DNA of 64,000 bases from Albula goreensis (taxonomy: Eukaryota; Chordata; Actinopteri; Albuliformes; Albulidae): positions 21,768,245-21,832,244 of the forward strand of contig CM040761.1 of NCBI GenBank assembly GCA_022829145.1. The letters run 5' to 3'. This document shows positions 57,021 to 64,000 of the stretch, one piece after another. Position numbers and translations under genes: made by a program. Within the stretch, counting starts at the first letter, position 1, and every line of letters starts with the position of its first letter. The notes beneath the pieces were generated by a model. The model was not told where the DNA came from and ran no database searches. It was given only the letters and a program-made list of their open reading frames with translations.

Positions 57021-58438
57021 ATCCTGTGCTCCTGCACTATCACACCCTCTTTCCTTCACTCTCTTCCTCCATCTGCCTCTCCCACTGTCATGCACCCCTC
57101 CCCTCTCTCATTCACTTTTTCTTTTTTCCCCACTGTCTCTTATCCACCTCTCTCAGTCTCCCTCATTCTCTCTCTTCCTCCCTTGCATGCACTCCCACTC
57201 TCCCACTCTTCTGTCTTATTCTGTATCATCTCTCTACCCAGTTTTCCCTGTTTTTCTCTGTATCCCTCCCATTCTCTTCTCCTCCCTCTTCACACCTCCA
57301 TTATTCACCCTCTCCATACGCATCTCTCTCACATCCATGCTTACTCTACCTACCCTTTTCTCTTTCTCTCTCTCTCCCTCTCTCTCTGTCTCTCTCTCAG
57401 GGCTGATGTACCTATACCCTGAGACTCATCAGGAAGAGGTCAGTGTCGACACACAAACAAACAAGTTCAATAAACACAAAACGCTCACAGCTCAGGCCTT
57501 ACCTTGGGCCTCCTCGCTCACCGCTTTCCCAGCATCCTCTGCCACTGCCAGGGAGGGAGGGAGGAAGGAGGAGGAAGAGGCAAGAGAGAGAGGAGGGAAA
57601 AAAAGTAAATGAATTAAATGAATGAATTAAATGCATTCTCCACGCCTATATAATAAATTCCATTTATTTTATTTTCATTCCTAAGGGTTATTCTTTTATT
57701 TTAAATTCTCAGGCGACGCTGGGATGTTCCCCGCCATGCTGGAGATGGGTTGCTTTAATGCAGAGAGCCCTTATCAGCGTGTGTGTAAAGCGATGTAGAT
57801 TTTGAGGCAGATCTCAGTGCAGAGGAAGCAGCTGCAGTCTCTAGGTGTATCTGGGTTCTCCAGTTCCTCAAAGCACTGTTAAACTGCGAGACATGCATAC
57901 AAATCCACATTAATTAAGCTACGGTAAGTCCTATGATCCCTTTAATCATTTAAATATATATTTTTGTGCCGCAGGCCGGGGGCATGGGGTTCCCTCTCAC
58001 ACACTGAGTTACTCCCACAGCGCTCAGCCGTTCCACATGCTCTCACTCTACACCTGTAGTCTCTTAGGCGCGGTAATCTGAATCATGTGACATATAGCAG
58101 CAAGGGGCTCAAAACCTCTTCATCTACGAGTTCCATTTTCTACAGAGCTCACTCCACATTCTGCTCTTAAGGGCCTGTTTAGGTTTTCTTCCCAACACCA
58201 CCCCCCCAAGATCCATAGTAGAACTAACAGTCATCATGTGTACGTATACACACATTCCACAGGGGTCAAATCGCTCCCTTTGTGATTTTTTTTTTTAACT
58301 TGGTAGCACACAGGCTAAGGTCTACAGGTTAAGCTTAAGTGTTTTCGCCAGCTGTGCTCTCCTGTTTTTTGCAGGGTGTGTATCTGTATGTGTGTGTGTG
58401 TGTGTCTGTATGCATATGGTGTACGTGCATGCTGGATT

Positions 58439-58469
<31 letters not shown>

Positions 58470-59728
58470 CAAGGGCAGCATAGCGTTGAAGCTCTCGTGC
58501 TGCGTTCACTGGGCAGCTAACGGTCGGTACCACAGGGAGTAGCGAAGGTGCAGAAGGAGCGGTCAGCTGGAAGACAGGCGAAGGGGAGATGGACGCAGCA
58601 CTGCGGTCAGTGCGCTTGGGTTCCTTCTGACATTTGCCATTTAATGCCTGCGCGTCAAACCCCCTGGGGACACGGGGAGGAGAGGGACAGACACGCAGCT
58701 AACCTTCAGCCCTGGCTGAGATTCACGTCCACGCACACAGCTAACCTTCAGCCCCGGCTGAGATTCACGTCCACGCACACAGCTAACCTTCAGCCCTCTC
58801 TCAGCTCCAGGGTGCCTCCCTGTTACCCTGAGTCACTGTTACCAGACCCATGCAAGGTACTGCATTAATTACAGTTGGAAGATGCAGTATAAATAACTAT
58901 AGGAATGTTCTGGAGAACTTTAAGGTTCAATTACCGTGGTTTTTCTCCTCAGTGTCAGTAGTTGTGTTGCAGCCATTAACATTATTTAGGGTTATGGAAA
59001 ATAATGAATCACATGTTAGTAAAAAAATGTGAGCACAGATGTTAGTAAAATATGAAACCATTGAGCAGTAGAGTGTTTTGGGTATCATTGTCATAATGAC
59101 AGCAATAAAGACATCTTGAATTTACAGACCTCTCTGGAAGTGAATTGGAAGCATTAAGCTCTGAAAAGGATATCTTTCCTTCCATCATTCACCTTGTATC
59201 CAGTACTAGCACTGATTTTTTTGGATCCCTGTATTCCATTATTTGGAATCTCTTCTGTCCAGTAATTAATCTATACACCACACTGCCTTTCCATGAGCCT
59301 CAGCATCCAACAGGACTCAGAGTTCCAGCTTTCCTTAAAAAAAACACGTTTTGGCTGAAGAGCGCACACACCATATTTTGAAGCCTTAATTTGAAATCAC
59401 AAAAATCTGCAGACGATGAGGCGATCCAAGCCTGGAGCTGGAAACCCCTTAATTAAAGTGCTTTGTCCTTTGGGAATGCCTGAAGCCCAGCACTGCAGAG
59501 CTTTGTTTGAATCGAGTCCGCCCCCCTCCTGCCTGATGGGGGTGTCACAGGTGTCCCTGCCAGCGATGACACCGTAGGGAGCCAGCCTCCCTGCAGGGCT
59601 TTGATGTGCCACAGGTGGGCAGGAGGTGACATGCCCCGTCCCCCCCGGCGACAGGACCACGTACCTGTTAGACAGAGCAGGCCCAGCAGGGCGGCGCAGC
59701 CGAGCAGCATGACGAGCAGTCGAGGCAT
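55822..59728 (-). CDS. otos: Otospiralin, small secreted protein, complete
   Basis: Otospiralin is a small secreted protein of inner-ear fibrocytes needed for hearing in mammals. Coding exons on the minus strand are 59665-59728, 57503-57544 and 55822-56003 (288 nt, 95 residues; human 89). Order: signal peptide 1-21 (LLVMLLGCAALLGLLCL), a short acidic segment VAEDAGKAVSEEAQ, R38-E39-K40-R41 (furin consensus R-x-K-R), then the otospiralin domain [36 protein letters not shown] ending DPDE. The [13 protein letters not shown] block matches human IEDMARTFFAHFP. Junctions are GT-AG with matching phases. It sits 7.7 kb upstream of ecrg4 on the same strand. Human OTOS lies far away on 2q37. Orthology is clear by motif; the symbol follows the human gene. 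Confidence 0.92.
56004..57502 (-). other. otos: otospiralin intron 2
   Basis: Intron of 1,499 bp. Its centre, 56985-57400, is an extended pyrimidine-rich tract on the plus strand. A 237-residue frame at 56709-57422 arises from that tract and is not a gene. Confidence 0.8.
56985..57400 (+). repeat. Polypyrimidine (CT-rich) tract
   Basis: About 415 bp composed overwhelmingly of C and T, bounded by pure CT runs at 56985-57018 and 57362-57400. Such mirror-like homopyrimidine tracts can form triplex DNA. In the otospiralin transcript it would read as a purine tract. Confidence 0.9.
57503..57544 (-). CDS. otos: otospiralin exon 2 (residues 22-35), 42 nt
   Basis: Acceptor ccctggcag, donor gtaagg, phase 1 both ends. 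Encodes VAEDAGKAVSEEAQ. It is too short to be an open frame on its own but joins exons 1 and 3 in frame. Its sequence is acidic, like the human propeptide-like segment. Confidence 0.85.
58382..58464 (+). repeat. (GT)n microsatellites
   Basis: Two GT tracts separated by a 33-bp spacer. Confidence 0.92.
58699..58800 (+). repeat. 42-bp tandem repeat, about 2.5 units
   Basis: Units starting CTAACCTTCAGCCC at 58699, 58741 and 58783, almost identical. The last is partial. Confidence 0.92.
59665..59728 (-). CDS. otos: otospiralin first coding exon (signal peptide)
   Basis: ATG at 59726-59728 in context AACTATGCC. Encodes MPRLLVMLLGCAALLGLLCLT plus one base (phase 1), donor gtacgt. A strong acceptor (cacgtcttcctgcag) ends 13 nt upstream of the ATG at 59741/59742, so the exon probably starts at 59741 and a non-coding exon lies further upstream. 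Confidence 0.9.
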
Positions 59729-59754
59729 AGTTTCACACAGGCTGCAGGAAGACG

Positions 59755-59823
59755 TGCACACACACACGCACACACACACAGACACAAACACACACACACA
59801 GACACAAACACACACACACACAT
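59755..59823 (+). repeat. (CA)n microsatellite
   Basis: CA/CAGACACAAA array of about 69 bp, adjacent to the inferred acceptor of the otospiralin ATG exon. In the transcript sense it is a TG tract in the polypyrimidine neighbourhood. Confidence 0.93.
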
Positions 59824-61680
59824 GCATGGAATCAAAACGCAGACACACATATCAGCTGTGCCTTAGTTTTAAATGCTTTGTTTGCACGGCATCTTTTAAA
59901 GGTATTCTACCAAAGCTTAGCTCATTCTATAAAAATGCAACGTTAACAAAAAAGTATTACCATGTAATTTAGAAGACATTCTTAATTACAATGACTTATT
60001 GAAGCACAAAAAAAAAAAAAAGAAACAAAGATTCCCTTACAAGATGTCAAAAAATCAGGTAGCAACAGAAGATAGGGCTTATGTGACAGACAAAGAAAGA
60101 AGCAGAATGAAGGAGAAACACAAACTGAAATAAACAAAACAACTCAAACAAATTGATCACAAGAAAGCCATAAAGAAAGACTATGGATAGACAGTCTACG
60201 TAGACACTGTTCTGGGAGAGAGGATTTCTGGATGTTTCCGCATACCTGCAGCAGGGCTTCTGGGTCCTTTCTGCTCCGAGTGTCCAGCAACTTTGCCTTG
60301 GCTCACGGAAGAGAGGAGAAGAGCCCACTGGGAACTGTTTGCTTTTCACAGAGCGGCTCCGTATGTCGTACCCTACTGCTCTTTTTCCTACCGTGTCTTC
60401 ACTTCTCGCACCTGTGCATCTGGAGCCATGCGTCTCAAAGGGGGCCATTGTTTGGGCCCAGGGACCCGTCAATGTAACGAGACAGAGGGTGGGAATTTCA
60501 GACGGCAACCCCCTTCCCCCCAAACACTTCTTGAGACGCAGGCTCTGCTGGTACCGTGACGGAGACCAGAACCAGGTCGCAGTTCTGATCCATGGGAATG
60601 AGATCCACCAGGGCAGGGGCAGATCCATTAGTAACCTGAGTACTGCACTGCTAACAGCGCTCTGTTGTGATTGATGGTACGGCTCTCATTCACTTCATTA
60701 ACCATGACATGCAGACACCAGTGTCCAAAATGTTTTTTTTTTTTTTTTTTTCAAGCAATTCTGACTGGATGCAAAAGACTGTTCGGTCATTAAATGTGAT
60801 ATTCCCCACTGCAAACAAGTTCTGAAACCCAAGGGTCCAAGTTTGCCATTTTGGCTCAGTACAGTGAAATTTTAGGAATGCTTTATACTAAGATTGCCAT
60901 AATTATGAATAACCATAAATAAAATGTTTTGATTCAAATTTTTTTCCCCACTGTATCTGACCTAAGATTTCACTGAGTTCAAACATGTTTAGCAAACATG
61001 CTATACATCTACAAATTGTTATGTGATTACCAGTGTGTGTTCTAAAGTTAAATGGTTGATTAAATAACTTATTCTTTAGCACAGGCACTGTTAATAGTGT
61101 TATTGAAATGTTTATTTCAAACTATTTATACTTTAGAGAAGTTATGGTCTGTGGTGTTATGGCACTGGTTGTCTTCAGAATTCATTTCACATTTCAGACC
61201 AAACCAAAACATTTTCTGAGCTTTTCAAAAATTGATTCACTTGTACATGTCAACAGATGCGCTTTCATATCGGCCCTATCACTCCCAATCTCTTTTATTC
61301 AAAGAGAATAGGAACCAGAGGAGTTCTGTTGAAAGCTGTCTGTGAAAAGTCTCCCAACATGCTGACAGCAAGCCACATTTTTAATCAGTCCGTAAGCCAC
61401 CCAGGAGTCATCACAGACATGGTATCACAGACCAAAAGAGAAATCACATGTCTGCAGTCATTCACAATTCCCTCAGTGACACGGAACACAGGGTGTGATG
61501 GGATATGTAGTGTTCCTGGTCCATCTTTTCTTGGCCTGGTGTTCCAGATCACCTGCACTCTATTTACCTTGCTGTTGATCATCAGGGTCCATAACAAAGT
61601 ATCTAAGCTTGGGGACAGATTAACCGAGAATCATTTTTCTCCTGTCCATATTCTAACCACATCCATAATGAGCTAAAAGG
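59824..61680. other. Otospiralin 5' region and intergenic
   Basis: Minus-strand donor CTGCAG|gtatgc at 60246/60245 could end the non-coding first exon of otospiralin. Otherwise unique AT-rich sequence with T- and A-runs (60733-60752). Frames of 193 (minus) and 139 (plus) residues lack homology. Confidence 0.45.
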
Positions 61681-61689
61681 CAAATCCAT

Positions 61690-61892
61690 TACATTACAGC
61701 CATTTAGCTGATGCTTTTATCCAAAGTGACTTACAGTTAATTAGGCTAACCAAGGGCCAATCCCCCCTGGGAGTAATGAGGGGTTAGGGCCCAACAGCAC
61801 TGGTGTTTTGCTGTGGCCGGACTGGAGCTTAAACCACCAACCTCAGGGGTCCCAGTCATGTACCTTAGGCACAAGACTACAGACTGCCCCTA
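61690..61892 (-). mobile_element. tRNA-headed SINE, - orientation
   Basis: Reverse copy of the element at 38184-38393: tail ATTACATTACAG and TTTATCCAAAGTGACTTA on the left, GGGTTAGGGCCC and the tRNA-like head ending GACTGCCCC on the right. A 9-bp target duplication CAAATCCAT flanks it (61681-61689 and 61893-61901), so its ends are well defined and insertion was by retroposition. Confidence 0.87.
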
Positions 61893-61970
61893 CAAATCCA
61901 TGCTGGCATCAGCACTGCTATGTGTAGATGTGGCTCTCCCAGGTGGGGCAGCACTCTGCCCTCAGAGCCA

Positions 61971-62220
61971 TACCTACACCTCTCAGGTGAGCCAACATCA
62001 CCTGGGTCTCACATGTACTATACCTACACCTCTCAGGTGAGCCTACATCACCTGGGTCTCACATGTACTATACCTACACCTCTCAGGTGAGCCTACATCA
62101 CCTGGGTCTCACATGTACTATACCTACACCTCTCAGGTGAGCCTACATCACCTGGGTCTCACATGTACTATACCTACACCTCTCAGGTGAGCCTACATCA
62201 CCTGGGTCTCACATGTACTA
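61971..62220. repeat. 50-bp tandem array, exactly 5 units
   Basis: Five units starting at 61971, 62021, 62071, 62121 and 62171, nearly identical except for one visible substitution in unit 1. Each unit contains CAGGTGA, 7 bp, TCACCTG: a perfect 7-bp inverted repeat that is also two divergent CAGGTG E-boxes. Confidence 0.97.
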
Positions 62221-62377
62221 TGATGTCTGATGGAGGTTTTGCTCAGCTAGGGTGCTCACCTGGGGTGTTTTTTTCAGCCAGCTGTGCGTTTACCACTGTT
62301 TCTCTTCGGATAGCCGAACTGTCTCTGCAAGACTCCATGCTGATTGATTAACTGTATGCAATGGCACGGTTTTGCAG

Positions 62378-62505
62378 AAACCCCCTTATACGACATCCTC
62401 TTCAGGTCTGTCCGAAAGAGCAGCCACATCCATCTGCTGGAAGGAGACAAAGAAAATGAGGAAGAGGTGTGGAGCGCGGAACAGAGCTATCAGAAAAATG
62501 TCCAG
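62378..62505 (+). CDS. Candidate exon of an unrecognised gene
   Basis: I do not recognise this protein. Acceptor ggttttgcag and donor gtaaga bound 128 nt that are open in one frame. Two bases complete a codon from upstream, followed by 42 codons ending in phase 0, from TPLYDILFRSVRKSSHIHLL through EGDKENEEEVWSAEQSY to NVQ. The mixed basic then acidic composition, G+C above the flanks and good splice sites look coding. No partner exon was found in the window, so the gene would extend beyond 64000 or have its other exons unrecognised here. It could be a chance frame. Confidence 0.35.
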
Positions 62506-64000
62506 GTAAGAGAAACACAGCCAGCTCCAAACAATATCTGCAGTTCCCCTGACGGTGACCTCATAATCACGCCTGACCCCTTGCATTCTTCTCCTGACCT
62601 CATTCCTCTGGAAGATAGAACGGCCAGAACACTGGGAAGCAATCAACAATACAAAACATAAGCCTTACCTTATTTCTGTGTACACACTGCAATTTAACTG
62701 CCTAACTGGAACCATCAGGGTGTGTTTTGTATTTTTTTTTTCATTCCACAAACATCTGATCATACATTCCATTTTATGGCTTTTTGATATTACTGCCAAT
62801 TGTCATATTTCTTCTCTCAATGTTCACTAGTCTTTAAAGTGTTCTGTTATTTTCAACCATTTTTCTATCAATTCCTGCCAAGTACACATGCAAGCAGACA
62901 GACCAAAGGTTAGGTGCGCGAGTGCACGCTGGCACACAGGCACGCACTGACCTGCATGCACACGAACATCCATTTTGTCCATTTTGTAATGTCTTAACTC
63001 TACTTTTAATTATTTCTGCGTGCAGTTGTGCATTGTCTGTGCATTAACGTTTTGGTAATGATTATAATCCTTTTTTTGTTTAAGCCTGCCGGGCTTGTGG
63101 ACTCAGTGGAAGTACTTGTGTCTGTGCTTAGCGGGCTGCTCTGAACCTCTGGTTAAAGGATCACAGGGGTCCTTTGGGAATCTAACAGTGATAATGTAGA
63201 CTGCCTGTATACAGCGCCAATTGCAGGCCTAGGACACAAGATGTGTGGACTCTCGGCAAATCAGTGGCTTAGATCAGTCACTTAAATGCTGAGGCAAACC
63301 AAAAACAGGCAGATACGGCAAGCCTTCATCACAACAGTCACTTTGCCAGGCCATTTAATTAAACAGAGGCATGCTACATTAAACAGAGGTATTGTACAGC
63401 ACTGTACTGCACAGTGCAGCGTGCTCATGCTCACACACACGCAGTGACTGCAGCCCCAGCATTTGCTTACATTTAATGACTCATCTTTGAAATATTATGT
63501 TGCTTATGTTGAGAGAGATTAGATTAAGTTAAAGGACTAAGTAACAATAGCTTTGAGTGTACAGAGGTGCACAGGAATGAGGACACTAACCACAGGAAGC
63601 AGCATTTGTCTCAATAGCGGTGGTTCAGAACCAAGGGAGTAACTTTCCAGTCACAGACAGACCAAACACAATCGCACCGTGTTAGCAAAGCTGCGTGACA
63701 TCTGAGCCAGTGCTCTCCTGTGAGACCGCTCTCTTAACGTGAGCGCCATCTGCTGTTGAACTAGTGACACAGCAGGGGTATCAGCGAAGGTTTAAAGCAG
63801 TCCTGGGGCCCTGCATATGCTAATTTTCATTACAAACACAGGTTCAGTCCCCAAGCTGTTAACTGTTCCTAATTATTATATCAGAAACAGATATAGATAT
63901 GCATGCTTTGAATAAATACACCATATTAAATTCCCACGACTTTTCATTAGTCAAACCATCAGACTAAAGATGTCATTCTCTTATTGTGCAACGAGGAAAA
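62506..64000. other. Intron or intergenic, 3' end of window
   Basis: AT-rich unique sequence. No exon, RNA gene or mobile element recognised. Confidence 0.6.

Larger units (their letters stand above)
57545..59664 (-). other. otos: otospiralin intron 1
   Basis: Intron of 2,120 bp with a GGA-rich run beside exon 2, GT tracts (58382-58404 and 58438-58464) and a 42-bp tandem repeat (58699-58800). Confidence 0.8.

Noticed and set aside
56709-57612. Plus-strand ORFs of 194-237 codons
   Set aside because: They are produced by the polypyrimidine tract (Ser/Leu/Pro-rich low complexity) in an otospiralin intron and have no family match.
60047-60628. Minus-strand ORF of 193 codons upstream of otospiralin
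   Set aside because: No homology, hydrophobic low-complexity end from AT-rich DNA, and it spans a likely splice donor.
61257-61676. Plus-strand ORF of 139 codons
   Set aside because: No recognisable domain, weak coding composition and no splice context.
61971-62220. CRISPR-like array of five 50-bp repeats
   Set aside because: There are no unique spacers; the units are contiguous tandem copies in a vertebrate genome.
1-64000. Endogenous retrovirus or other capsid/envelope-bearing fossil
   Set aside because: No polymerase, integrase, capsid or envelope-like frame and no paired long terminal repeats were seen.

Overview
The window is nuclear DNA from a ray-finned fish, almost certainly a teleost. 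Genes are split by GT-AG introns, repeats are typical of teleosts (CA/GT microsatellites, a tRNA-headed SINE, MITEs), and the proteins are vertebrate. One SINE resembles elements I associate with eels and relatives, but I would not place the species on that.

Positions 1-44,000 (+ strand) hold the last eleven coding exons and 3' UTR of uxs1, UDP-glucuronic acid decarboxylase 1, which makes UDP-xylose in the Golgi. The exons join in frame with consistent phases and give 348 residues, equivalent to human residues 73-420. The N-terminal anchor exons lie upstream. The long introns, especially 14179-24859 and 25484-36371, hold microsatellites, two related pogo-like MITEs, a small hAT-like MITE, a SINE, a 23-bp minisatellite, a 409-bp tandem duplication and several unique stretches that read like developmental enhancers.

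Positions 44,150-48,158 (- strand) hold a complete four-exon ecrg4 (augurin) gene encoding 144 residues. It converges tail to tail on uxs1, with the two poly(A) signals under 200 bp apart.

Positions 55,610-59,741 (- strand) hold a complete three-coding-exon otospiralin gene encoding 95 residues. ecrg4 and otospiralin lie in tandem on one strand. They share a signal-peptide exon ending in phase 1, a 42-48 nt phase 1-1 exon, an R-x-K-R processing site and a spaced W/D/W/Q/G-aromatic-D/W core. I infer that the two secreted-peptide families are anciently related. This is the most interesting point in the window.

Beyond otospiralin there is a perfect 50-bp x5 array with paired CAGGTG E-boxes, a reverse SINE with clear target-site duplications, and one orphan candidate exon (+ strand, 62378-62505) of an unrecognised gene. 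I saw no endogenous retrovirus, LINE ORF, CRISPR array or functional RNA gene.
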